Shown piece by piece: positions 15,086 through 23,681 of a stretch of DNA of 64,000 nucleotides. A model generated the notes under the pieces. That model was not told where the DNA came from. It worked only from the letters and a program-made list of their open reading frames with translations, and did no database searches. How positions within the stretch are numbered: the stretch's first letter is position 1; each line of letters starts with the position of its first letter. The stretch spans positions 1 through 64,000 of the forward strand of contig JAJYDV010000003.1 of assembly GCA_021777375.1 (NCBI GenBank). Reading direction: 5' to 3'. Position numbers and translations under genes: made by a program. This DNA comes from a bacterium (GTDB lineage Bacteria; Patescibacteriota; Saccharimonadia; Saccharimonadales; UBA4665).

Positions 15086-16318
15086 ATGGTTATCCCTCAT
15101 ACCCGAAGACATTCTAGACAGCGTTGGTATTTTAGTCTGGCTCTATTAGTCCTAATCTTGCTCTATGTCGGCCTATGCTTGCTATTGCCGCTACGGTTAC
15201 TTTATAGCGCCGCTGGGGAATCCTCGCTTAGGATTAGCACCCAGAAGGCTAACCTGCCCTGGCCTGACTATGGAGAGTCGGCAGTCGGCCTGCTTGGGTC
15301 TGGAGTCATTCAAACCCATGGCCAGCAAAAACCCTTACCAATTGCTAGCGTTGCGAAGCTGATTACCGCTCTAGCGGTACTTAACAAATACCCATTGAGC
15401 CCTGGCCAGCAAGGACCGATTATCACCCTCGATGCGACCGACTACAGCCTCTATACAACTTATGTTTCAGAACAAGGCTCAGTAGTCCCGGTATATAGCG
15501 GCGAGCAATTAAGTGAGTACCAGATGTTAGAGGCAATGCTTGTACCGTCCGGAAACAATATTGCTGACGCCTTAGTTCGCTGGGCGTATGGCTCGGTAGC
15601 CAATTACGATACTTACGCAAATACCTTCCTACGCAACTTGGGGCTAAACAATACCCACGTCGGCGGTGATGCCAGCGGCTTCCTGCCTTCAACAACTTCA
15701 ACCGCTAGCGATCTTATTATCCTAGGCGAAAAGGTAATGGAGAATCCACTGCTAAAACAGATAGTCGGGATGAAATCGGTCAATATACCGAACGTTGGGG
15801 TTATGAATAACTACGACGGCATCCTTGGTGTTGATGGAATAATCGGGATTAAAACCGGCAATTCCAACCAGGCTGGCGGTGTTTTTTTGAGCGCTTCAAA
15901 AACCACTATTAATAACCGTCCGGTAACCTTACTTACGGCTTTGCTCGGTGCACCCAACCTTTCCGGCGCCTTAAGTGACTCACTGCCACTAGTAGTTTCG
16001 CTTCAAGCCAGTTTCGCTAAAGTCATCCTGGTTAACAAGGGCGAGGTACTTGGCGAGTTTAAGCAACCCTGGGGAGGCTATGTCCAAATTGTCGCCAAAG
16101 ACAACTTGACTAACCTATTGCTACAAGGACAATCGGTAAATGCGATATTGAGTATTCATAACTTAAAAGTGCCCTCACCGAGCGCAACCGAAGTCGGTAG
16201 TCTTTACGTACCTACCAATCAGTTTAATGGCAAACAGGTGATTCCGTTAATAACGCTCCAGTCAACAACCAAACCTTCATTGATTTGGCGCTTGTCACAC
16301 CCCGAAGCCGAAATCTAA
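15086..16318 (+). CDS. D-alanyl-D-alanine carboxypeptidase (PBP5/DacA family)
   Basis: A 410-residue penicillin-binding protein that trims the terminal D-Ala from peptidoglycan stem peptides. An N-terminal membrane anchor (residues 16-38) replaces the usual C-terminal amphipathic anchor. All three motifs are present: S-V-A-K (88-91), S-G-N (155-157), K-T-G (256-258). A beta-rich C-terminal domain follows. The gene is divergent from lemA. There is no ribosome binding site; CATAAT ends 7 nt before the ATG, consistent with a leaderless transcript. Confidence 0.92.
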   Translation: MVIPHTRRHSRQRWYFSLALLVLILLYVGLCLLLPLRLLYSAAGESSLRISTQKANLPWPDYGESAVGLLGSGVIQTHGQQKPLPIASVAKLITALAVLNKYPLSPGQQGPIITLDATDYSLYTTYVSEQGSVVPVYSGEQLSEYQMLEAMLVPSGNNIADALVRWAYGSVANYDTYANTFLRNLGLNNTHVGGDASGFLPSTTSTASDLIILGEKVMENPLLKQIVGMKSVNIPNVGVMNNYDGILGVDGIIGIKTGNSNQAGGVFLSASKTTINNRPVTLLTALLGAPNLSGALSDSLPLVVSLQASFAKVILVNKGEVLGEFKQPWGGYVQIVAKDNLTNLLLQGQSVNAILSIHNLKVPSPSATEVGSLYVPTNQFNGKQVIPLITLQSTTKPSLIWRLSHPEAEI

Positions 16319-16594
16319 AAGTCTAGAATTGACGGCAATAGCTGGTAGATCCGTGAAACCTTGATGAGGGTTTATACAAAAACTTTATTATTTAATGCTT
16401 GTTTTTTGCTGCGGCGAATTATATGAAATAACGTCCCGCAGTGTCCGTTTGGAAATACCGTTTTTGGTTGCTTTCTTAATTCAATTATAGTGCTTGGGGT
16501 ATTTTCTATTGCCCGGCAATCTTTCGCTTTTGATGCACCTAACTATCTAGCGGAAAACAATTATTGCGGCTTCGTCAGGGCTTCTAATGCCGCA
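16319..16594. other. intergenic stretch without a confident gene
   Basis: This 276 bp AT-rich stretch has no ORF in the track. The plus strand has an open frame from about 16440 to 16618 encoding a hydrophobic stretch, but no ATG start and no ribosome binding site, so I do not call a gene. A weak hairpin (AAACC..GGTTT) near 16357 may end dacA transcription. Confidence 0.4.
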
Positions 16595-16630
16595 CAAATA
16601 AAAGCAGCCAGATCTTAGAATCTAGCTGCT
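16595..16630 (-). terminator. intrinsic terminator left of the recombinase scar
   Basis: Minus strand: AGCAGCTAGAT-TCTAAG-ATCTGGCTGCT followed by TTTAT. On the plus side the next bases read TGGTGGCAC, i.e. an encoded CCA tail as at a tRNA 3' end, but no tRNA body follows. It looks like the terminator of a lost tRNA gene. Confidence 0.7.
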
Positions 16631-16640
16631 GAAAACCGAA

Positions 16641-16964
16641 ATGGTGGCACTTTCCACGTGTGACACAGAAAAATGGTTCACGCTTAAGAAATGGCTTGAT
16701 TCGACGCCGTCATCGGCTTCTGAACTGCAGAACGCTACTTCACACCGTAATCGTAATAACGCACGCGATCACAATGTCAGTGCCGAGCGAGTTGTACAAC
16801 GTCTACGCCAGCGACAGAGGCGCCTCACTGTGGAACAGGTGACCGACATGATTGTGAAATTTGAAGCAGGAACTACGGTTTGTCAGCTAGCCGCTGAATT
16901 CGGCTGCCATCGCACGACCGTCGCCGATTACCTGACGAGAGTCGGCGAAAAGATTCGACTTTAG
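16641..16964 (+). pseudogene. serine-recombinase-type C-terminal helix-turn-helix fragment
   Basis: The ORF is 107 residues, but only the last 60 or so (from about 16776) look like protein homology: 'RRLTVEQVTDMIVKFEAGTTVCQLAAEFGCHRTTVADYLTRVG' is a resolvase/invertase-type DNA-binding helix-turn-helix, common at the end of actinobacterial recombinases. The catalytic serine domain is absent. The ATG lies on the CCA remnant of a lost tRNA and is not a credible start. I read it as a decayed recombinase remnant. Confidence 0.55.
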
Positions 16965-17092
16965 ACTTCCTCAGGTGAGATCGACTGAACTTGCAGTGCT
17001 CTACACATATGGGCATCGACTGATGTGCTGGCTCAGCGCATTCTTTACGCGCCGAAGACTGACCTTCGGAGCTTGAGAATCCAGGAAAACCC

Positions 17093-17425
17093 TTAAGATG
17101 ACACTCCTGAAATAGCAGAATCATTAGACCCAGAACATTCAGATTCTAGCACTCGGACTAGTGCTTTAATACATGACCAACGTTCAACCCTCTTATCTGT
17201 CATTTCCGGAGGCAACTCCAAAGACGCCGCAATCTCGAAGATGAGGGAGTATGCCGGATGAGAATTGACACCATCACTCCACTCAGAGTCATTGGGGTTG
17301 TTCACTACGCTAACAATCATTGAGGCAATTTCAGAATCGGGAGTTCTACTCGATAAAAGGGACAGGCATTCTTTCCAGTAAGAAGCAACTTCTGAAAGCG
17401 TGGATAATTCGAAGGCAGACTTCAT
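17093..17425 (-). CDS. hypothetical protein in the recombinase scar
   Basis: A 110-residue soluble, acidic, probably helical protein with no motif I recognise. Support for the gene comes from its promoter: TTGCAT, 18 nt, TATAAT, then exactly 6 nt to the ATG, with no Shine-Dalgarno. It lies on the minus strand between recombinase fragments on the plus strand, so it may be cargo of a lost mobile element. Function unknown. Confidence 0.55.
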   Translation of the reverse strand: MKSAFELSTLSEVASYWKECLSLLSSRTPDSEIASMIVSVVNNPNDSEWSDGVNSHPAYSLIFEIAASLELPPEMTDKRVERWSCIKALVRVLESECSGSNDSAISGVSS

Positions 17426-17431
17426 GTTGAC

Positions 17432-17461
17432 ATTATACCTGATAAATGTCTATTTATGCAA
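17432..17461 (-). promoter_or_regulatory. leaderless-type promoter of the 17093-17425 gene
   Basis: Minus strand: TTGCAT, 18 nt spacer, TATAAT (consensus), 6 nt, ATG. Confidence 0.65.
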
Positions 17462-17526
17462 TGGACAGTTTTTGTTTATTGTCCTTACGCGGACAAGCAG
17501 GAGTCATGTCCAGGACTGCCTGTACT

Positions 17527-17703
17527 TCAGGCCGTCCACTTGCTGTGTTGCTCAATGCCATTGGCGTCAATCACCACGTGCAAGTGCTCATTTGGGTATT
17601 CCGGCTGAACGATGATGACGTCAGTCTGAGGCTGTCCGTTGCTCGTACCGGCGTTGACCTTCACAGTCGCGTCGGGACCGGAACTCTGAATCTTGTAGCT
17701 CAT
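17527..17703 (-). CDS. small protein of unknown function (58 aa)
   Basis: The track shows a longer ORF from 17961, but the real gene very probably starts at the ATG at 17703 (MSYKIQSSG): a strong Shine-Dalgarno AAGGGGGAGG lies 6-7 nt upstream. The 58-residue product is polar and beta-rich in appearance, with a C-terminal 'EHLHVVIDANGIEQHSKW' block. No family recognised. The GC-richer codons and the strong ribosome binding site differ from most of the window, suggesting transfer together with the recombinase debris. Confidence 0.6.
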   Translation of the reverse strand: MSYKIQSSGPDATVKVNAGTSNGQPQTDVIIVQPEYPNEHLHVVIDANGIEQHSKWTA

Positions 17704-17718
17704 AATTTCACCTCCCCC

Positions 17719-18120
17719 TTGAAGCGCGAGAAGGACAAGTTCGAGCGACAGCGCGAGAAGCTCATGGAGGCGCATTACGTGGGAGCCATTCCCGTTGATC
17801 TTCTCGGTCGCGAACAAGAACGGATCAGCCGGTCGCTCAGAGAGATTGAGGCGCGGATGTCGGCTTCGTTGACTGAGTTTGAGACGATTGAGGAAAACCT
17901 CGCACGGGCACTTGATCTCGCCGGAGACTGCGGAGCCGCCTACGAAGAGGCGCCGGATCACATCAAGCGGATGTTCAACCAGGCGTTCTTCGAGAAGGTC
18001 TTCGTCGTTCAGATCGACGAGAGCATGGCGGGCGTTGAGATCGACGCCAAGTTGAGGGGGCCCTTCGACCTGCTGCTGGGCGACGAACTTCGTACCGCCA
18101 GTAATTCCTCGACACCGGAT
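17719..18120 (+). pseudogene. large serine recombinase, C-terminal coiled-coil fragment
   Basis: In the plus-strand ORF 17446-18261, homology-like sequence starts at 'LKREKDKFERQREKLMEAHYVGAIPVDLLGREQERI', the coiled-coil region after the recombinase zinc-ribbon of large serine integrases, and runs to 'RGPFDLLLGDEL'. The catalytic domain and zinc ribbon that should precede it are missing; instead an antisense gene (17527-17703) abuts. The remaining ORF ends are read-through of a tRNA gene (GLEPPTSCV). GC content is clearly higher than in neighbours. An actinobacterial or phage origin is inferred. Confidence 0.75.
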
Positions 18121-18132
18121 CGGAGAACGAAG

Positions 18133-18164
18133 AAGCCCGCTGACAAGACTGTCAACGGGCTTTC
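18133..18164 (+). terminator. terminator after the recombinase fragment
   Basis: AAGCCCG-c-TGACA-AGAC-TGTCA-a-CGGGCTT: a 12 bp stem with one mismatch, tetraloop AGAC and a short T-run. Likely the native terminator of the recombinase. Confidence 0.75.
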
Positions 18165-18217
18165 ATGTACCGGCTCTCGAACACCTCTTCAGGTGAAGGG
18201 TTTGAGTAACGCACTAA

Positions 18218-18294
18218 TGGTGGGCGCTGAGGGACTTGAACCCCCGACTTCTTGCGTGTAAAGCAAGCGCTCTAGCCAACTGAGCTAAGCGCCC
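18218..18294 (-). tRNA. tRNA-Val (anticodon TAC)
   Basis: Cloverleaf with acceptor GGGCGCT, anticodon loop TTTACAC (TAC), T-loop TTCAAGT and encoded CCA. Its 3' end faces the recombinase fragment, the usual position of a tRNA used as an integration site. Confidence 0.95.
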
Positions 18295-18295
18295 A

Positions 18296-18382
18296 TGGTG
18301 CGCGAGAGAGGACTTGAACCTCCACGTCCTAACGGACACCAGCACCTCAAGCTGGCCTGTCTACCGGTTCCAGCACTCGCGC
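18296..18382 (-). tRNA. tRNA-Leu (anticodon GAG)
   Basis: Class II cloverleaf with acceptor GCGCGAG, anticodon loop TTGAGGT (GAG), long variable arm and encoded CCA. One base from tRNA-Val. Confidence 0.94.
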
Positions 18383-18452
18383 GCGTAAGACATGCGTCGC
18401 TAAGTATATTAACATCTTATGCCTAGCTCCGAAACAGTTTATTTCTCTGGTT

Positions 18453-20090
18453 CTAAGAAAGCGGCAGGTGGTCATAAATATGCTCTAGGCTATATTTGCT
18501 CCTAAGCAATGGTTTGACCTCGTCACTACTCACGCTAATCTTAACTCCCGGGTTAAGGATGTTATACGGATCGAAAATCTTTTTAACCTTAATGAATAGC
18601 TGGTAAACATCGTCCGGATAAAGTTTAGGCAGGTAGGGTCCCCTCAAGCGACCCTCGTTATATCGCCCACTGGTTGAGCCTCCTAATTGTCTCATCTGAG
18701 TAGTAAAGTCCTCTAGCATTCGAAAGGCTTTCTGGCGATCCCCAACCTGACTTAAGTCAAGGTGAGGCTGAACGTGCAAGTTACCGTCGCCGGCATGCCC
18801 CCACACCGCAACTTGAAGATGCTCACGTTTGAACTGCTCATATATGCCGCTTAGAAAACTGGATAGCTTGTCTAGCGGGACAACACCATCATCAATTAGC
18901 GGCAGTGGATTGGTTTGTCCGATGGCGTGTCCACTTAGTAGAGCCGAAGCGTCCCTAACCTTCCATATTAGCTTCTGTTTTTCAGGATCATTCTCAAGTA
19001 TCACGCTTTGGCTATATTTGCCTAGAACCTTAGCGGCTTTTTTACTACCTTTGCGCCGATCATGCTCACTCATGTCATCAAACTCAACTAATAATACAAA
19101 CTTTGGATAAGGAGCTGAGATGATCTCCTTTAGGTAGTTCGCATTTTCAGCTGAAACAGTGTTCAGAAGGTTTTCGTCGACCAACTCGATAGCACTTGGG
19201 GCTTCGCTTAAACCACGCAACTCAATGACTGCAGCCTGTAGATCATCGACACTGTCAAAGTAGGCAGTTACCAGGGAGGTTGGCTCATTATAAAGTTCAG
19301 TACCAAGCGTAACTTCGGTAATTAATCCTAGCGTGCCCTGAGATCCGACAAAAAGCGGCGTGAGGTCAAAAGAACCATCTTTATGCTGGATATCTGCAAT
19401 ATCATATCCGGTAGCATTCTTACTGATCGAGAGAACGCTTTTTTCTACCAGGCTGCGGTTTTCTTCTATTAAGGTGTCGATCGAACGATAGACTTCGCCT
19501 TCGAAAGTAGATAGACCAAGTTTACGGTTTAATTCACGCTTGCTAATTCGCTGCGTCTCAATCACCTCTCCATTGGACAATACCACCCTAAGCCCGCGAA
19601 CATAATTACGTATTGAACCGTACTTAAATGATCGCCTGCTCGCTGCGTTATTGGCAACCGCTCCACCGAGTGTTGAGTATTCCAGGCTCGCCGGAGCTGA
19701 AGGAATAACACGGTTATAGGACACTAGCAGCTGTTGGAGTTTGCCAAAGTTAATACCTGCTTCAACAGTTATTTCTGAAGCTTTGGTGTCAAAAAACTTA
19801 ACTTGATTTAAATGCGCCGGGTAAACCAGCATTATACCGCTGCCAATCGCCGCTCCGGTTAAATCAGTGCCACTGCCACGTGCCGTTAGTGGGATTGCCC
19901 GACCACGTTCCGCTAGCTGCCAGATAAAACGTGCGGTTTTACGCACGTCATTCTCATTTTTTGGATAAACAATAACATTTGGGACCAGCGTAAAGATGCT
20001 GTCGTCAGTTGAAAAGTAGGCTCGAGCGTCATTACCCGTCATAACCTCGCCAGCCACATGTTCCTGCAAGTAATGCGCAACCCTATTCAT
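18453..20090 (-). CDS. FAD-linked oxidase, GlcD / D-lactate dehydrogenase-like
   Basis: A 545-residue flavoprotein of the VAO/PCMH fold. The FAD-binding half has the pyrophosphate loop 'LTARGSGTDLTGAAIG' and 'GGAVANNAASRRSFKYGSI'. The C-terminal substrate half has the HxGDGNLH metal/flavin motif (WGHAGDGNLHVQ) and ends with 'IFDPYNILNPGVK'. These enzymes oxidise D-2-hydroxy acids such as D-lactate or glycolate. The C-terminal cysteine-rich Fe-S domain of longer fusions is absent. The usual GEHG block is 'GRYNEG' here. Substrate and electron acceptor are unknown. TATTAT lies about 40 nt before the ATG. Confidence 0.85.
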   Translation of the reverse strand: MNRVAHYLQEHVAGEVMTGNDARAYFSTDDSIFTLVPNVIVYPKNENDVRKTARFIWQLAERGRAIPLTARGSGTDLTGAAIGSGIMLVYPAHLNQVKFFDTKASEITVEAGINFGKLQQLLVSYNRVIPSAPASLEYSTLGGAVANNAASRRSFKYGSIRNYVRGLRVVLSNGEVIETQRISKRELNRKLGLSTFEGEVYRSIDTLIEENRSLVEKSVLSISKNATGYDIADIQHKDGSFDLTPLFVGSQGTLGLITEVTLGTELYNEPTSLVTAYFDSVDDLQAAVIELRGLSEAPSAIELVDENLLNTVSAENANYLKEIISAPYPKFVLLVEFDDMSEHDRRKGSKKAAKVLGKYSQSVILENDPEKQKLIWKVRDASALLSGHAIGQTNPLPLIDDGVVPLDKLSSFLSGIYEQFKREHLQVAVWGHAGDGNLHVQPHLDLSQVGDRQKAFRMLEDFTTQMRQLGGSTSGRYNEGRLRGPYLPKLYPDDVYQLFIKVKKIFDPYNILNPGVKISVSSDEVKPLLRSKYSLEHIYDHLPLS

Positions 20091-20166
20091 AGCAGTTTTT
20101 GCTCACTAAATTTTCTTAAGCCTTTGCCTTAAATAATACCATAATGATTAAGGTTGCGTCTTAAAT

Positions 20167-20252
20167 TGGTGCGGATGAGAGGACTTGAACCTCCACGAGC
20201 TATTGCTCACTAGCTCCTGAAGCTAGCGCGTCTACCATTCCGCCACATCCGC
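20167..20252 (-). tRNA. tRNA-Leu (anticodon CAG)
   Basis: Class II cloverleaf with acceptor GCGGATG, anticodon stem CTAGC/GCTAG around TTCAGGA (CAG), a stable variable arm and encoded CCA. Confidence 0.95.
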
Positions 20253-20309
20253 GGGTGGGTTAAAGGTCGCTTGAACGCCTCGATATATTAGAGGTTTTTA
20301 GGGCAAAAC

Positions 20310-22088
20310 TCAAGTTTGGCGACGGTCTGTCACACCGGTAGTTAAGATTTCCCAGTTATAGACATTATTAAAGCGATCTTGCTGGGCATTAATTTGCGCA
20401 TCGCCCAAACCATAGACCTTTCCGTTAGTAATGTATAAAACCCGTGGCTGGTAAAGACCGAGTGCCGGAGCATCCTTCTGCCATGCAGCTAAAAATGGCT
20501 GGTACTTAATTATGCGCAACGCCGGGTTAAGGCGAGTCCGACCCTCCTCTAGAGCAATACTCGCCGTGTTGCTGTCATATTCTGAAAGGTTAAGGTTGGT
20601 TGAACGCGGATCGTACTGAGATTTGTCCCAGTAGACAAATACGTCCGGGTCGTTGCCTATCGATATCCCGTCAAGAGTCGAGTCATAGTTGTGATCAGCT
20701 AAAGTTATTGAGTAGGTATCCGGAAATTCAAACAAGGGAATTAAATTTACCCCTAATTTGTGCCATTGTTTAGCTAATAAATTGACAATTAGTCGGTTTT
20801 CAGGAGTGTCGGTCGTAACAAGATTAAAGCTAAGCTGTTGGCCGGCTTTGTAGCGATAGCCATTTTTCGCAAGTATCCAGCCGTCAGAATTTAGCAGCGC
20901 TTGAGCTTGTACCACTTGACTTGTCTTTTGCGCGTATTTCGGATTAAAGGCCAGTTGTCCTTGCAGCAAAGGTTCGGTTACTGGGACGGTTTGGTAACCG
21001 AGCTTTTTAATGATAGCCTCTGGGTTGGATCCTAAAACCAAAGCATTACGAATATTTGAATCGCTTAGGATACTACCCTGAGTTTTAAAAAACACATAGT
21101 TTCCGGCAGTCAGTATTAGGCTGTGAACCTCAGTAGAAGGAAGAGCTTTAATTGAAGCCGGGACATTGTTTAGGCCAGCTAGACCATTTAGTTGGCCGGA
21201 TCTAAAAGCAGCCAGAAGCTGGTTTTGGTCAGCATAGGCGTGCAAAATGAACTCGCTTAATTTAGGTTTTCCTAGAACATAGCCGCTAAATGGTAAGAGG
21301 GCTATCTGTTCGACAGCGTTTTGGGGAGTGTTGCCGCTTACTTCGAGGGCATGCCAACTAAAAGGCCCGGCCCCGACAGGATTATTAGTATTGAAGGCAG
21401 CGGAGCGTAAGTTGGCCGGATCAATATTGCCTAGCAAATGCATCGGGATAATCCCGACTGTCAGATTGTACGGGAATGAGGCCAAGGGGTTTGGCAGCTT
21501 AAACTGAACGGTTAGTGGGTTCAAGGCACTGACGGAGATATTTTGCCAGCTAGAGAAAAGTGGCGATTGGGCGTTTGAGTTCTGAATCGTATCAAAAGTA
21601 AACACCACGTCGGCGGCCGTCAGCGGTTTACCGTCTTGCCATTTTAGGTTCGGTCGCAAGGTTACGGTGTACAAAGTTCCAGCTGAATCGACGCTATAAC
21701 CGCTAGCCAAATCATCCACTAGCTGATTGTTCGAGTTGTATCCTAAAAGTCCGGCGAAAATAAGCTGCGACAAGCTAGAATCTACTTCTCCGGTAGCATA
21801 AATAGGATTAACGTTTGTCAGGGTACCGAGAACACCTTCATTATAGATACCGCCGGGTACCGGTTGAATGGTTTGGAAGTAGTGATTTAAAGAAATAAGT
21901 TGCCAGACAGTAGCCAATCCCAGCAATAACCAAAACAATAGCCAGACGCTAACAAAACGACGCACTGCCACTAAATGGCTGATACGGCTATAGAGGTTTT
22001 TCTCAATTGAACGTCCTGCTTGCTTAGAGAGGTCGAGAGCCTGTCCTTGGCGCCGGAGTATGACTCGGCGCATCTTTTGGTAACGCAT
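20310..22088 (-). CDS. membrane-anchored peptide-binding protein (SBP family 5, OppA/DppA-like)
   Basis: A 592-residue extracytoplasmic solute-binding protein. A basic cytosolic start (about 45 residues) and a membrane helix (SVWLLFWLLLGLATVWQLI, about 47-65) replace a lipoprotein signal; no lipobox cysteine is seen. The binding domain includes 'YTVTLRPNLKWQDGKPLTAADVVFTFDTIQN', the family 5 signature. It normally delivers oligopeptides to an ABC permease, but no permease or ATPase gene is adjacent. It is followed upstream by secG. Confidence 0.85.
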   Translation of the reverse strand: MRYQKMRRVILRRQGQALDLSKQAGRSIEKNLYSRISHLVAVRRFVSVWLLFWLLLGLATVWQLISLNHYFQTIQPVPGGIYNEGVLGTLTNVNPIYATGEVDSSLSQLIFAGLLGYNSNNQLVDDLASGYSVDSAGTLYTVTLRPNLKWQDGKPLTAADVVFTFDTIQNSNAQSPLFSSWQNISVSALNPLTVQFKLPNPLASFPYNLTVGIIPMHLLGNIDPANLRSAAFNTNNPVGAGPFSWHALEVSGNTPQNAVEQIALLPFSGYVLGKPKLSEFILHAYADQNQLLAAFRSGQLNGLAGLNNVPASIKALPSTEVHSLILTAGNYVFFKTQGSILSDSNIRNALVLGSNPEAIIKKLGYQTVPVTEPLLQGQLAFNPKYAQKTSQVVQAQALLNSDGWILAKNGYRYKAGQQLSFNLVTTDTPENRLIVNLLAKQWHKLGVNLIPLFEFPDTYSITLADHNYDSTLDGISIGNDPDVFVYWDKSQYDPRSTNLNLSEYDSNTASIALEEGRTRLNPALRIIKYQPFLAAWQKDAPALGLYQPRVLYITNGKVYGLGDAQINAQQDRFNNVYNWEILTTGVTDRRQT

Positions 22089-22112
22089 AATGTTTTAGGA
22101 ACGAGTTTTTGC

Positions 22113-22328
22113 CTAACCTATGATGGCGCTAAACAATAAAGATAGCGAGAAGATGATGGCGCAGACAATGGTCAGCTGAAAGATTGTCTTTTCGGTGCCT
22201 CTTCTAGTAGTGTTAACATCACCGGCTCCACCAAGTCCAGCACCTAAAGAAGCGCCCCTGGTTTGCACCAAAATAAGCAACACCATAAGCAACATTGATC
22301 CGAATGCTACGTAATCATATATGTTCAT
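22113..22328 (-). CDS. secG: SecG preprotein translocase subunit
   Basis: A 71-residue protein with two membrane helices (residues 5-23 and 50-70) joined by the conserved loop 'VQTRGASLGAGLGGAGDVNTTRRGTEK'. SecG associates with SecY and SecE and helps SecA-driven export. Length and loop are typical. Confidence 0.92.
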   Translation of the reverse strand: MNIYDYVAFGSMLLMVLLILVQTRGASLGAGLGGAGDVNTTRRGTEKTIFQLTIVCAIIFSLSLLFSAIIG

Positions 22329-22416
22329 AAAATATCTAACTCTGTTCTTTAGCTTTATTAATTATTAGTTTAGAGGATGATTGTAGACTCCGCAAATCCA
22401 TAGAGGTTAGTCCTTG

Positions 22417-23649
22417 CTAAAGCTGGCCCGGGAATTTAGCGCTTAATACTTTAGCTCCAGTAGCCGTAATTAAGACATCATCCTCAATTCTAACTCCAAT
22501 GCCCTCCTGGGGCAGGTAAATACCTGGCTCGAGGGTAATAACGTTGCCCGGCTGGAGTGGTTTCGTGTAATCACCTACGTCGTGAACGTTCAAGCCCAGA
22601 AAGTGCGATGCTGCATGCGGGAAATAACGCCTGACACTTTCTATTTTAAGATCCCGAGTTACCCCTAGTTGCTTAAGCTTTAGGCCCGCGAATTTGGCGA
22701 CCTTAGCCTCGTAACTCTGTAGATGCACCCCGGGCCCAAGTAAACTAAGTGCATAGTCCTGGGTTTCCTTAACGGCGCTATAGACATCCTTTTGGCGCAA
22801 CGTAGGTTTTGACGTCTTTAGCATTCTAGTGATGTCGGCGGCATAACCGCTAACTTCCGCCCCGACATCGCAAATTACGATTTCTCCGCTTTTGAGGCGA
22901 GCTGAATTGCTGATGTAGTGCATGGTGCAGGCCCGTGAGCCGCCGGCAATAATTGGCTCAAAAGCATGACCACTGGCTCCTCGGAAGCGAAAGCCGCGGC
23001 TAATATCTGCCTCTACCTGATACTCATAACTATATGTACCGTAAGGTTTAGCTAGCACTTCTTTTAAGGTGCCGAGAGTAATGTCTATGGCTCGCTGGAT
23101 CGCTGCAAGTTCTACCGGCTGCTTAACTACCCGCAAGGCGGCCAGTTGGGGCCTAATATCTATCAGCTGCAGGTCTTCACCGGCATGCTGCTTTAGACGA
23201 TCAACGAAACGCGAGCGGGCTGGATTTGCATACAACCCGTACTGCTCGATAAAAGAGGGGGCCGGTGCCAAGGTTGCAACTTGTTTGGTTCGCATAAGCA
23301 AGCCATCGAGACGCCGCCAGCCGCTGGCTTCGTTAATAATGTCACTGACACCCGAGGTTTTTGCAAGCACGAGCTTATCTATTTGGCCATCAAAAGTTAC
23401 CCTTGAGCCTTCACGAATCGGTACGATTAAAAACTCCCGTTGCTGATCGATCACTAGTGTAATATCCGGATCGTTAATACCGGTCAAGTACCAGAAGTTA
23501 GCATCTTGGGCGAAAGGATAGGTCGTGTCGGCTCCACGCTGAATTAAACCGTTGGCAGTAACGGCTATTGGCAAGTCCGAAGGTAACTGGCTAATTAAAC
23601 GCTGGCGGTTAGCTTTAAAAAAATTGGCGTTAAAATCTAGTTTGGGCAT
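22417..23649 (-). CDS. pepP: Xaa-Pro aminopeptidase (M24B, PepP-like)
   Basis: A 410-residue metallopeptidase removing an N-terminal residue before proline. It has an N-terminal creatinase-like domain and a C-terminal pita-bread domain. Metal ligands are visible in 'ICDVGAEVSGYAADITRM' (two Asp), 'HFLGLNVHDVGDY' (His), 'VITLEPGIY' (Glu) and 'GVRIEDDVLI' (Glu). The start ATG at 23649 lies 32 bp after uvrC. Confidence 0.92.
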   Translation of the reverse strand: MPKLDFNANFFKANRQRLISQLPSDLPIAVTANGLIQRGADTTYPFAQDANFWYLTGINDPDITLVIDQQREFLIVPIREGSRVTFDGQIDKLVLAKTSGVSDIINEASGWRRLDGLLMRTKQVATLAPAPSFIEQYGLYANPARSRFVDRLKQHAGEDLQLIDIRPQLAALRVVKQPVELAAIQRAIDITLGTLKEVLAKPYGTYSYEYQVEADISRGFRFRGASGHAFEPIIAGGSRACTMHYISNSARLKSGEIVICDVGAEVSGYAADITRMLKTSKPTLRQKDVYSAVKETQDYALSLLGPGVHLQSYEAKVAKFAGLKLKQLGVTRDLKIESVRRYFPHAASHFLGLNVHDVGDYTKPLQPGNVITLEPGIYLPQEGIGVRIEDDVLITATGAKVLSAKFPGQL

Positions 23650-23681
23650 ATTCTAATTTGTACACAAATCGTATATATCTT

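Noticed and set aside
16440-16618. Plus-strand open frame of about 60 codons with a hydrophobic stretch
   Set aside because: No ATG, only a GTG in the middle, no ribosome binding site, and it runs into a terminator stem.
16635-18221. TGGTGG at both edges as attL/attR of an integrated element
   Set aside because: The shared sequence is only the CCA tail plus a few bases, too short to claim attachment sites.
18121-18261. C-terminal part '...VGAEGLEPPTSCV' of the 17446-18261 ORF
   Set aside because: It is translation through a terminator and the antisense strand of tRNA-Val, not part of the recombinase.
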